Assembly (NCBI GenBank): GCA_023442845.1
Contig: JAEZXC010000134.1
Location: 1 to 15,218 of the forward strand
Direction: 5' to 3'
Source: Actinomycetes bacterium
GTDB taxonomy: Bacteria > Actinomycetota > Actinomycetes > Actinomycetales > Demequinaceae
DNA: 15,218 nt
The stretch's first letter is position 1. Each line of letters starts with the position of its first letter. Position numbers and translations under genes: made by a program. The notes beneath the pieces are model-generated. The model worked only from the letters and a program-made list of their open reading frames with translations. It did no database searches and was not told the origin of the DNA. Positions 1 through 6,849 of the stretch are shown piece by piece.

Positions 1-89
1 ACGACGACTCCAAGAGCCAGCACGACAACCCACAGCACAATGAACAGACCGAAGGTCTTGATCCCGTTATAGAACCGGCGCGTCTCCAC
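1..89 (-). CDS. htpX: HtpX-like membrane zinc metalloprotease, N-terminal fragment
   Basis: Only the first 29 codons are present; the gene continues past the left edge. The start is a GTG at 89-87, read leftwards, preceded by a strong AGGAGG five bases upstream. The peptide begins METRRFYNGIKTFGLF and goes straight into a hydrophobic stretch (about residues 13-29), a first membrane helix. The (H/R)xxNGxKT opening followed by a helix is typical of actinobacterial HtpX, an M48 membrane protease that degrades damaged membrane proteins. The HExxH zinc site lies outside the window, so the identity rests on the N-terminus alone. It lies 87 bases downstream of the reductase gene on the same strand; I see no clear terminator or promoter in that gap. 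Confidence 0.6.
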   Translation of the reverse strand, partial: METRRFYNGIKTFGLFIVLWVVVLALGVV

Positions 90-176
90 GTCATCCTCCT
101 CGCAACGACAAAACGGGTGACCGCGCGCCAGCGTTCCCGCAGGTCAGAAACGACTTGGGGAAGCGAACCTTGCCGC

Positions 177-1559
177 TTAGGGGCGAGCGAGACGCTTCTT
201 TGCGATGTCCGTCATCTCCTCACGGGGGACAACCTTGACCCGCTCACGGCCTTGGTTCTCGCCGAGCAGACGCTCGTGCTCGTCAAGCACTTCCCAGTCG
301 TGCCATTCCACAACCGGCACGCCACGGCTCTTGAGCAAATTCAGCACGTTGTCGGGGCTCAGCTGTTCGGCACCAGCCTGGGAGTTGGCGTAGAGCGAAT
401 CGGCGTCGGCAACGAGGTTCTCGATGGTTTCTTGCGCGTCGGATTTGGTGGAGCCAATGAGGCCGACTGGGCCGCGCTTGATCCAACCCGTCGTGTAGTA
501 GCCAGCGACGTGCTGACCCGACTCGTCAACAACGCGGCCGCCTTGGTTGCGGATCGTGCCGCGGATGTGGTCAAACGGCACACCCTCGATCTCGGTGCCC
601 CAGTAGCCCACCGCGCGGTAGACGGCCTGAACGGGGTAATCGATGAACTCTCCCGTGGGCGTGACGTTGCCAGTGCCGTCGAGTTGCATGCGCTCCATGC
701 GCACTCCCACCACCTTGCCGTCTTCGCCGAGAATCTCACGCGGAGCCTGGAGAAGGTGGAGGTGAATACGGCGAGACGCGCCCGTGGGCTCGCGGAGAGT
801 CCAGTCGGTGAGCGTCTTCACCACTTGCTTGGTCTGGTGATGGGCATCAATCGCCGCAAGCGAGCCCTCGTCAAAGTCGTAGTCCTCGGGGTAAACGATG
901 ACGTCGACATCGGGCACGTGGCCCAGTTCGCGCAGCTCAAGCGGTGAGAACTTCACCTGCGCGGGCCCGCGGCGGCCAAAGACGTGCACGTCGGTAACGG
1001 GCGAGGCCGCGAGGCCCTCCTCGACGTTGGCGGGGATATCCGTGGGGCGCAGATCTTTCACATGCTTGGCGAGGATCCTCGCCACATCGAGCGCGACATT
1101 TCCGACGCCGAAAACAGCGACCTCCTTGGCCGTAAGCGGCCACGTGCGCGGGACATCCGGGTGACCGTCGTACCACGACACAAAATCGGCGGCTCCGTAC
1201 GATCCATCCAGGTCGATACCAGGGATATCGAGGTCAGCATCCTCGAAGGAACCCGTTGCGAAAATGACGGCGTCGTAGTGCTCGCGGAGGTCTTCAAGGG
1301 TGAGGTCCGTTCCCACATTCACATTGGCAAGAAGACGGATGTCACCACGTCCCAGCACATTCGCAAGGGCCACGATGATCTGCTTGATGCGCGGGTGGTC
1401 GGGAGCGACGCCGTAGCGGACAAGACCGAATGGCGCGGGCAGGCGCTCGATGATGTCGATCGACACCGGCATGCCCGACTTTGAAAGGATGTCGGAGGCA
1501 TACGTACCGGCGGGACCGGCGCCGATGACGGCGACGCGGAGGGGGCGATCAGGACTCAC
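177..1559 (-). CDS. fprA: FprA-type ferredoxin/adrenodoxin-NADP+ reductase
   Basis: A 460-residue FAD enzyme moving electrons between NADPH and ferredoxin in the cytoplasm. Visible marks: the FAD dinucleotide motif GAGPAG at 13-18; PFGLVRYGVAPDHP at 43-56; the NADP-binding GVGNVALDVAR at 151-161; GRRGPAQVKFSPLELREL at 195-212; and the C-terminal FAD contact GWIKRGPVGLIGSTK at 358-372. All are hallmarks of the adrenodoxin-reductase/FprA family, and the length is normal. The reading frame is open further upstream to 1676, but that part looks non-coding. I chose GTG at 1559-1557 because GGGAG (1571-1567) sits seven bases before it and the FAD motif then falls at the usual distance. It is divergent from sirA, as fpr2 is from cysI in Corynebacterium glutamicum, so its likely job is to reduce the ferredoxin that feeds sulfite reductase. 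Family certain; partner inferred. Confidence 0.93.
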   Translation of the reverse strand: MSPDRPLRVAVIGAGPAGTYASDILSKSGMPVSIDIIERLPAPFGLVRYGVAPDHPRIKQIIVALANVLGRGDIRLLANVNVGTDLTLEDLREHYDAVIFATGSFEDADLDIPGIDLDGSYGAADFVSWYDGHPDVPRTWPLTAKEVAVFGVGNVALDVARILAKHVKDLRPTDIPANVEEGLAASPVTDVHVFGRRGPAQVKFSPLELRELGHVPDVDVIVYPEDYDFDEGSLAAIDAHHQTKQVVKTLTDWTLREPTGASRRIHLHLLQAPREILGEDGKVVGVRMERMQLDGTGNVTPTGEFIDYPVQAVYRAVGYWGTEIEGVPFDHIRGTIRNQGGRVVDESGQHVAGYYTTGWIKRGPVGLIGSTKSDAQETIENLVADADSLYANSQAGAEQLSPDNVLNLLKSRGVPVVEWHDWEVLDEHERLLGENQGRERVKVVPREEMTDIAKKRLARP

Positions 1560-1622
1560 GGAGGTTCTCCCGGATGGATGGTGTGGCACACGGATGTTGG
1601 GCCGCGGCGGACAACGGGCGCA

Positions 1623-1628
1623 AGTATA
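1623..1628 (-). promoter_or_regulatory. Putative -10 box of the fprA promoter
   Basis: Read on the minus strand this is TATACT, a near-perfect sigma-70-type -10 hexamer. Transcription would start near 1616 and give a leader of about 57 bases before the fprA GTG. I see no good -35 box at the expected distance, so an activator may be needed or the call may be wrong. Confidence 0.4.
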
Positions 1629-1665
1629 AACACGAAAATGCGGGCGTATGCCGCGACGTTTTCGC

Positions 1666-1685
1666 GGTCCCCCCAAAGGGGGACC
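1666..1685. repeat. Perfect 8-bp inverted repeat with 4-base spacer
   Basis: The arms are GGTCCCCC (1666-1673) and GGGGGACC (1678-1685), separated by CAAA. It lies between the two divergent transcription units, just upstream of the putative fprA promoter. A partly overlapping smaller repeat, CCGCGA (1651-1656) with TCGCGG (1662-1667), shares the GG at 1666-1667. It could be an operator for a dimeric regulator or a hairpin in a longer transcript. Nothing in the sequence tells which. Confidence 0.4.
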
Positions 1686-1713
1686 GGCGCGCCGTCGCTA
1701 CGCCGGGACCGCC

Positions 1714-1745
1714 GAGGCGGAGTTGTTGTCAGCCTAGTCCGCCTC
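1714..1745. repeat. Perfect 8-bp inverted repeat with 16-base spacer
   Basis: The arms are GAGGCGGA (1714-1721) and TCCGCCTC (1738-1745). The right arm ends about 21 bases before the -35-like TTGCGT of the sulfur operon promoter, a sensible place for a regulator. The centre-to-centre spacing of 24 bases, a little over two helical turns, fits two dimer half-sites on one face of the DNA. Function is not known. Confidence 0.35.
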
Positions 1746-1766
1746 AACCCCCTCGTGCAGTCCGGG

Positions 1767-1796
1767 TTGCGTGGGACCTCCGGCCCGTGCCAGACT
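1767..1796 (+). promoter_or_regulatory. Putative promoter of the leader peptide and sulfur operon
   Basis: TTGCGT (1767-1772), an 18-base spacer and CAGACT (1791-1796) form a plausible actinobacterial sigma-70-type promoter. The -10-like box ends exactly seven bases before the ATG at 1804, the usual geometry for a leaderless transcript that starts at the A of the start codon. The leader ORF has no Shine-Dalgarno sequence, which agrees. The boxes are imperfect matches, so this is a reasoned guess. Confidence 0.45.
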
Positions 1797-1803
1797 TCCC
1801 GCC

Positions 1804-1872
1804 ATGACAAACCAGCACACCCCGCAGCGCGTCATGCGCTCAATGTGCTGTGTCATGTGTCTGTCGGCCTGA
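1804..1872 (+). CDS. Cys-codon leader peptide of the sulfur assimilation operon
   Basis: A 22-codon ORF from ATG 1804 to TGA 1870-1872, ending in MRSMCCVMCLSA, with Cys codons at 1846-1848, 1849-1851 and 1858-1860. Three Cys in the last nine residues, two of them adjacent, is striking because Cys is rare in actinobacterial proteins. It lies 105 bases upstream of sirA. Mycobacteria carry leaderless Cys-rich ORFs ahead of sulfur operons, including one ahead of their sulfite reductase gene (I recall the NCBI family name Ms4527A Cys-rich leader peptide); scarcity of charged Cys-tRNA stalls the ribosome on them and raises expression of the downstream genes. I infer the same here. The peptide itself probably has no job. 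There is no Shine-Dalgarno sequence, and initiation is likely leaderless. Two further in-frame ATGs (1834, 1843) precede the Cys codons. Confidence 0.75.
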   Translation: MTNQHTPQRVMRSMCCVMCLSA

Positions 1873-1977
1873 GTCGCCCACGGACGCACACTCCTGCAAC
1901 CCTGGGCGCTCGGCCTCCCGAGCGCCGCTTAGCGTGCTCGCAGCCTGGCTCCCACTGAACTCCCCAGAGGAGGATCG
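1873..1977 (+). promoter_or_regulatory. Attenuator-like leader region between leader peptide and sirA
   Basis: It contains a strong hairpin, GGCGCTCGG (1905-1913) with CCGAGCGCC (1918-1926), 9 bp around a CCTC loop and not followed by a T-run, so not an ordinary intrinsic terminator. An alternative helix is possible: the end of the leader ORF, GGCC-T-GAG (1866-1873), can pair with CTCGGCC (1909-1915) with one bulge, which would break the hairpin. Near the sirA start, CTCC (1960-1963) can fold onto GGAG (1969-1972) of the ribosome binding site. CCTCC at 1914-1918 is also complementary to GGAGG (1969-1973). Competing pairings of this kind fit translation-dependent control of sirA, but which fold matters cannot be judged by eye. 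Confidence 0.5.
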
Positions 1978-3795
1978 GTGAGCCTCCCCACCGACACCGC
2001 GCTTGATGCTGACGCGCGCCCTAACGCCGTGACCGCCGCACCGACGACCACAAGCGTTGACGCTGAGGCGGAAGAGCGTCGGCGGCATCGCGAAGAGGCA
2101 CGCCTCATCCGCACTCGCGAAGCGGCTGCCCGCAAGAACTCCGTGGCCAAGGACGGCCAATGGGCCTTCGGCGACCGCACGCCCCTCAACCCCAACGAGG
2201 AAATCAAGTCGGTGGGTGATCCGCTGCGCGTGCGCGAGCGCATCGAGACGATGTATTCGAAGTGGGGCTTTTGGTCGATCCCGTCGACCGACCTGCGTGG
2301 CCGGTTCCGCTGGTGGGGCTTGTACACGCAGCGCCGCCCCGGAATTGACGGCGGCAAGACGGCAATTCTCGATCCGCACCAGCTCGATGACGAGTACTTC
2401 ATGCTGCGGGTGCGTTCGGATGGCGGCCAACTCACCACCGAGCAGGCGCGGGTTATCGGCGAGATCTCGCGCGACCTTGCCCGCGACACCGCCGACGTCT
2501 CGGACCGTCAGAACATTCAGCTCCACTGGATCCGCATCGAGGACGTCCCCGAAATCTTCCGCCGCATCGAAGCAGTTGGTCTCAACTCCACCGAGGCGTG
2601 CGGCGATGTGCCCCGCGTCATTCTCGGCTCGCCCGTCGCTGGCGTCGCGAAGAACGAACTGATCGACCCCACCGCCCAGATGGAAGAGATCAAAGCCCGC
2701 TACATCGGCAACCCCGAGTTCTCCAATCTGCCCCGCAAGTACAAGACCGCCTTCACCGGGATGCCCGTGCCGGACATCCTCCACGAGGTGCAAGACATCG
2801 CGTTCTGCGCCGTCGAGCACCCTGAGCTGGGCATCGGCTACGACCTGTGGGTGGGCGGCGGGCTATCCGTCAACCCGATGCTTGGCGCCCGACTGGGCGT
2901 CTTCGTGAAGCCAGAGATTGCTCACGAAGTGTGGGCAGGCGTGACGAGCATCTTCCGTGACTACGGCTACCGGCGACTGCGCAATCGCGCGCGCCTCAAG
3001 TTTCTCGTCAAGGACTGGGGCCCGGAGAAGTTCCTCCAGGTTCTCCAGGACGAGTACCTGCACTACGAGCTTCCTAAGGGACCCGCGCCGCTGACGGCCA
3101 CGCCAGGTGAGCGCGGGGATCACGTGGGCGTCTACGAACAGGCCGACGGCAACTGGTTTGTTGGAGTCGCCCCCATCGCGGGCCGCATCTCGGGCACCAA
3201 GCTCTTGCGCATTGTCGAGATCGCGGAGGCCGCCGGATCGGGTCGCATTCGCCTCACGCCGCTTCAGAAGATCCTCATTCTCGACATTCCCGCAGACAAC
3301 GTCAGCGACGTGGTGAATGGCCTTCGCGAACTCGAGCTGGAGTCCCAACCAGGCGAGTTCCACCGCAACGTCATCGCCTGCACCGGCATCGAGTACTGCA
3401 AGCTCGCCATCGTTGAAACCAAAGCCACCGCGCGCGAAGTGGTCGCGAAGCTCGACGAGGAGTTCCCCACCATCGATGCCCCCATCACCGTGCACGTCAA
3501 CGGCTGCCCCAACTCGTGCGCTCGCGTGCAGGTGGCGGACATTGGCTTCAAGGGCCAACTCGTGCTCGACGATGAAACAGGCGACCAGGTCCCCGGCTAC
3601 CAAGTTCACCTCGGCGGGCGCCTCGGCCTGGGCGACGACAACGACTTCGGCCGCAAGCTCCGCGGTCACAAGGTGAAGGCCGACGGCATGCCGGAGTATG
3701 TCGCTCGTGTCACCCGTCACTACCTCGACAACCGCGCCGAAGGTGAATCCTTCGCTTCCTGGGCCCTCCGGGCCGAGGAGGAACTGCTCCGATGA
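1978..3795 (+). CDS. sirA: Ferredoxin-dependent assimilatory sulfite reductase (SirA/NirA type)
   Basis: A 605-residue siroheme and [4Fe-4S] enzyme that reduces sulfite to sulfide with six electrons from ferredoxin. The cofactor cysteines are visible: C468 and C474 in ACTGIEYCK, C510 and C514 in NGCPNSCAR. Tyr116 (GLYTQRRPG) and Cys208 (TEACGD) are 92 residues apart, the same separation as the cross-linked Tyr69/Cys161 pair of Mycobacterium tuberculosis SirA/NirA. This supports sulfite over nitrite as substrate. The N-terminus is longer than in that homologue by about 47 residues, and that part is rich in Ala, Glu and Arg. The GTG at 1978 is preceded by AGAGGAGG (1966-1973), four bases away. 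First structural gene of the operon. Automatic annotation often calls such genes nitrite reductase. Confidence 0.93.
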   Translation: MSLPTDTALDADARPNAVTAAPTTTSVDAEAEERRRHREEARLIRTREAAARKNSVAKDGQWAFGDRTPLNPNEEIKSVGDPLRVRERIETMYSKWGFWSIPSTDLRGRFRWWGLYTQRRPGIDGGKTAILDPHQLDDEYFMLRVRSDGGQLTTEQARVIGEISRDLARDTADVSDRQNIQLHWIRIEDVPEIFRRIEAVGLNSTEACGDVPRVILGSPVAGVAKNELIDPTAQMEEIKARYIGNPEFSNLPRKYKTAFTGMPVPDILHEVQDIAFCAVEHPELGIGYDLWVGGGLSVNPMLGARLGVFVKPEIAHEVWAGVTSIFRDYGYRRLRNRARLKFLVKDWGPEKFLQVLQDEYLHYELPKGPAPLTATPGERGDHVGVYEQADGNWFVGVAPIAGRISGTKLLRIVEIAEAAGSGRIRLTPLQKILILDIPADNVSDVVNGLRELELESQPGEFHRNVIACTGIEYCKLAIVETKATAREVVAKLDEEFPTIDAPITVHVNGCPNSCARVQVADIGFKGQLVLDDETGDQVPGYQVHLGGRLGLGDDNDFGRKLRGHKVKADGMPEYVARVTRHYLDNRAEGESFASWALRAEEELLR

Positions 3796-4502
3796 GTCAC
3801 CTCACCTTGCTCAATCCCCCGGTGTGGACTGCTGAGACCGTGGCGGGGGTCAACGACCGACTCGAAACAGCGTCGGCCGCACACATTGCCGACTGGGCGA
3901 TCGCCACCTTTGGTCGCGATCTCATCGTCGCCGCATCGATGCAGGACACGATCCTGCCGCACCTCTTTGGCACCCGCCTCGCAGGTGTGGACGTCCTGTT
4001 TCTCGAGACCGGCTACCACTTCCCCGAGACAATCGCGACACGTGACGAGGCGGCACGGACCTTGCCGATCACCGTTGTCAACGCGCTACCTGCGGCGACG
4101 GTCGCGGAGCAAGACGCCGCGCTTGGAAAAGACCTGTGGTCTCGTGACCCCAACCAGTGCTGCGCGCTTCGCAAGGTCGAACCGCTGCGTCGGGCGCTTG
4201 CTGGGCGTGCCGCGTGGGTAACGGGTTTGCGCCGCGCCGACGGCCCCACCCGTGCAAACGCTCCCGTCGTGGACTGGGATGCTAAGCACGGACTCGTCAA
4301 GATCAACCCGATCGTCACGTGGTCTGACGACCAGGTCGAGCGCTACCAAGTGGAGCACAATCTGCCCCGCAATCCCCTCGTCGCTCAGGGCTACCCAAGC
4401 ATCGGCTGCTTCCCCTGCACCCGTGCGGTAGCGCCGGGCGAAGACCCTCGTGCTGGCCGCTGGGCTGGCACCGACAAGACCGAATGCGGGCTTCACGCAT
4501 GA
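3792..4502 (+). CDS. cysH: Assimilatory adenylylsulfate (APS) reductase, [4Fe-4S] type
   Basis: A 236-residue enzyme that reduces APS to sulfite and AMP with thioredoxin-type electrons. The iron-sulfur ligands that separate APS reductases from PAPS reductases are present: the double Cys C123-C124 (NQCCALRKVEPL) and C206/C209 (IGCFPC). The catalytic cysteine is C232 in the C-terminal TECGLHA. AASMQDTILPHL at 47-58 is the nucleotide-binding loop, and ETGYHF at 72-77 is a family signature. The ATG overlaps the sirA stop as ATGA, so translation is probably coupled. The iron-sulfur type agrees with the lack of an APS kinase (CysC) in this operon. Confidence 0.95.
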   Translation: MSHLTLLNPPVWTAETVAGVNDRLETASAAHIADWAIATFGRDLIVAASMQDTILPHLFGTRLAGVDVLFLETGYHFPETIATRDEAARTLPITVVNALPAATVAEQDAALGKDLWSRDPNQCCALRKVEPLRRALAGRAAWVTGLRRADGPTRANAPVVDWDAKHGLVKINPIVTWSDDQVERYQVEHNLPRNPLVAQGYPSIGCFPCTRAVAPGEDPRAGRWAGTDKTECGLHA

Positions 4503-5467
4503 CGGCCGCAACCGAGAGGCAAACCGTGTCCCCCACTGCCGCGCACTCCAGCAGCGCCGCTTCCCCGATTGACATCGGGGCATCAACCCTCGACGCCCTT
4601 GAGTCAGAGGGGATTCACATTTTGCGTGAGGCGGTAGCGACCGCCCGCAAGCCAGTGATCCTCTTCTCGGGAGGCAAAGACTCCGTCGTCGTGCTGCACC
4701 TCGCGACGAAGGCGTTTTGGCCTGGGCGGGTTCCGGTGGAATTGCTCCACGTCGACACTGGCCACAACTTTGACGAGGTCATCGAGTTCCGTGACCGGAC
4801 CGTCGAGCGGCTTGGCCTGCGCCTCCAGGTGGCGCGCGTCCAGGACTACATCGATGATGGCCGTCTTCGCGAGCGCCCCGACGGCACTCGCAACCCGCTT
4901 CAGACGATCCCGCTCCTCGACGCCATCACCAACAACGGCTACGACGTGGTCTTCGGTGGCGCGCGGCGCGACGAGGAAAAGGCTCGCGCTAAAGAACGTG
5001 TCGTGTCGCTACGCGACGAGTTCGGCCAATGGGATCCGCGTAATCAGCGCCCCGAACTGTGGAGCCTCTACAACACGCGTCACCTGCCAGGTCAGCACGT
5101 GCGCGTGTTCCCGCTGAGCAACTGGACTGAGCTGGACGTGTGGCGCTACATCGAGCGCGAAGGCATCGAGTTGCCCAGCCTCTATTACGCCCATGAGCGC
5201 GAGGTCTTCGAGCGGGACGGAATGCTCCTCACGCCCCACCCGGCGGTGAAAAGGCGCGACAGCGATGTCCTTGCCACCCGCACCGTTCGCTACCGCACCG
5301 TGGGTGACGCGAGTTGCACGGGCGCCGTCGAGTCAGACGCGAGCACCGTTGCCGACGTCATCGCCGAGGTCGCCGCCACTCGCATCACCGAGCGCGGAGC
5401 GACGCGCGCCGACGATCGGCTCAGCGAGGCCGCCATGGAAGACCGCAAGAAGGAGGGCTACTTCTAA
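4499..5467 (+). CDS. cysD: Sulfate adenylyltransferase small subunit, CysD
   Basis: The catalytic half of ATP sulfurylase, forming APS from ATP and sulfate together with CysN. The PP-loop SGGKDS is at 57-62, followed by ELLHVDTGHNFDEV (81-94), and the protein ends in the family-typical RKKEGYF. I chose ATG 4499 because it overlaps the cysH stop as ATGA, giving 322 residues. An in-frame ATG at 4484 lies inside cysH. A GTG at 4526 with GAGAGG six bases before it is a credible alternative that would remove nine residues. The first 25 residues are Ala/Ser/Thr-rich and look disordered. Confidence 0.93.
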   Translation: MTAATERQTVSPTAAHSSSAASPIDIGASTLDALESEGIHILREAVATARKPVILFSGGKDSVVVLHLATKAFWPGRVPVELLHVDTGHNFDEVIEFRDRTVERLGLRLQVARVQDYIDDGRLRERPDGTRNPLQTIPLLDAITNNGYDVVFGGARRDEEKARAKERVVSLRDEFGQWDPRNQRPELWSLYNTRHLPGQHVRVFPLSNWTELDVWRYIEREGIELPSLYYAHEREVFERDGMLLTPHPAVKRRDSDVLATRTVRYRTVGDASCTGAVESDASTVADVIAEVAATRITERGATRADDRLSEAAMEDRKKEGYF

Positions 5468-6849
5468 TGGCCGCCGTTTCTCTATCCGACGCCGATCAGG
5501 CTGCTCCGGTCACGTCGCTGTTGCGCTTCGCGACGGCGGGCTCAGTGGACGATGGCAAGTCAACTCTCGTGGGGCGTTTGCTGTACGACACGAAGTCGAT
5601 CCTTGCTGATGCATACGAGGCAGTAGAGCGAGTGACCCGCGAGCGCGGCGGCGAGGGCGTTGACCTCGCGCTCCTCACCGACGGGCTGCGGGCTGAGCGC
5701 GAGCAGGGCATCACGATTGACGTGGCGTACCGCTACTTCTCGACTCCGCGCCGTACGTTCATCCTCGCCGACTGCCCGGGACACGTGCAGTACACGCGCA
5801 ACACCGTGACGGGGGCTTCCACGGCCGACGCTCTGGTCGTCTTGGTCGACGCGCGTCACGGCGTCGTCGAGCAGACGCGTCGTCACTTAGCGGTCGCCGC
5901 CTTGCTCCGCGTGCCTCATGTCATCGTCGCGGTCAACAAGATCGACCTCCTTGACTTTGCACAGGAGCCCTTCGATTCGATCTCATCGGACGTCGCGGAC
6001 CTCTCGGCGAAGTTGGGCCTCGACATTACTGCCGTGCCCGTCAGCGCACTCCTCGGCGACAACATCGCCGAGCGGTCGACGAACACGCCGTGGTACGCAG
6101 GCCCCACGGTGCTTGACTTGCTTGAGACCCTGCCGGGCTTTGACGAGATCAGCGCGACAACGGCAAACGCGAGCGCCGACGTCACGGTGGGGTGGCGTTT
6201 ACCCGTCCAATACGTGTTGCGCCCGCAGGATGCTGCAATCTCGCCGGAGTACGTCGAGTACCGCGGCTATGCGGGCCAGGTCGCGGAGGGCGTTATCCGG
6301 GTCGGCGATGAGGTGGTGGTGCAGCCATCCGGCCAGCGCACGACCATCGCTGGCATCGATACCGCGGATGGACCGCTCGACGCTGCGGCCGCCGGTCGTT
6401 CGGTGGCACTCCGTCTTGCCGATGATGTTGATGTGGCGCGGGGTGACTTGCTCAGTTCTGCAGCCGACGCCGCGCGCGCCGTCAAGCACATCGACGCCCA
6501 CGTCGCCTGGCTGTCGGAGCGCCCGTTGCGCGTGCGCGACCGGGTCCTGCTCCAGCATGGTTCGGCTTTGGTACAGGCGATTGTGTCGACGATCTCCGGG
6601 GTGCTCGACATCACGCTGCCGGGAGGCACGCTCGAGACGAGCATCGTGCCCGGTGACGAGTTGGCGCTCAATGACATCGGTGTGGTTGGCCTTGTCCTTG
6701 CCCAGCCCATCGCCGTGGATGACTACGGTTCGCACCGACGGACAGGCGCCTTTGTGTTGGTTGACCCCCAGGATGGCGCGACGCTCGCTGCGGGGACCGC
6801 ACGGGCCGCGGCACCTGGCACCGGGGCCGACGGCTACCTCACGATCTGA
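5467..6849 (+). CDS. cysN: Sulfate adenylyltransferase GTPase subunit, CysN
   Basis: A 460-residue translation-factor-like GTPase that couples GTP hydrolysis to APS formation by CysD. G1 is GSVDDGKST (25-33), the switch region EREQGITIDVAYRYF lies at 77-91, G3 is DCPGH (102-106) and G4 is NKID (157-160). EF-Tu-like beta-barrel domains follow. The protein ends after these domains, so no CysC (APS kinase) is fused, unlike the CysNC fusions of some bacteria. The ATG shares its A with the cysD stop (TAATG). The frame is open upstream to 5314, but that part overlaps cysD and gives an unrelated Arg-rich translation, so I discarded it. Confidence 0.95.
   Translation: MAAVSLSDADQAAPVTSLLRFATAGSVDDGKSTLVGRLLYDTKSILADAYEAVERVTRERGGEGVDLALLTDGLRAEREQGITIDVAYRYFSTPRRTFILADCPGHVQYTRNTVTGASTADALVVLVDARHGVVEQTRRHLAVAALLRVPHVIVAVNKIDLLDFAQEPFDSISSDVADLSAKLGLDITAVPVSALLGDNIAERSTNTPWYAGPTVLDLLETLPGFDEISATTANASADVTVGWRLPVQYVLRPQDAAISPEYVEYRGYAGQVAEGVIRVGDEVVVQPSGQRTTIAGIDTADGPLDAAAAGRSVALRLADDVDVARGDLLSSAADAARAVKHIDAHVAWLSERPLRVRDRVLLQHGSALVQAIVSTISGVLDITLPGGTLETSIVPGDELALNDIGVVGLVLAQPIAVDDYGSHRRTGAFVLVDPQDGATLAAGTARAAAPGTGADGYLTI

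Noticed and set aside
117..947. Open frame of 276 codons on the plus strand
   Set aside because: It lies antisense inside fprA, shows no family signature, and its openness follows from GC-rich codon bias of the real gene.
1560..1676. N-terminal extension of fprA up to 1676
   Set aside because: The extra 39 residues are unlike the family, lie upstream of a good ribosome binding site at GTG 1559, and pass through the putative promoter.
1578..1958. 126-codon plus-strand frame in the divergent intergenic region
   Set aside because: Arg/Pro/Ser-rich translation without motifs; the region is better explained by promoters, inverted repeats and the Cys leader ORF in another frame.
1840..2820. Open frame of 326 codons on the minus strand, antisense to sirA
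   Set aside because: Shadow of the sirA reading frame; it also runs through the leader region, and nothing in it resembles a protein family.
3790..3800. A small CysX-like gene between sirA and cysH as in Corynebacterium
   Set aside because: The two genes overlap by four bases, leaving no room for one.
5314..5466. Upstream extension of the cysN frame
   Set aside because: It overlaps cysD fully, translates to Arg/His-rich sequence, and the ATG at 5467 gives a canonical CysN N-terminus.
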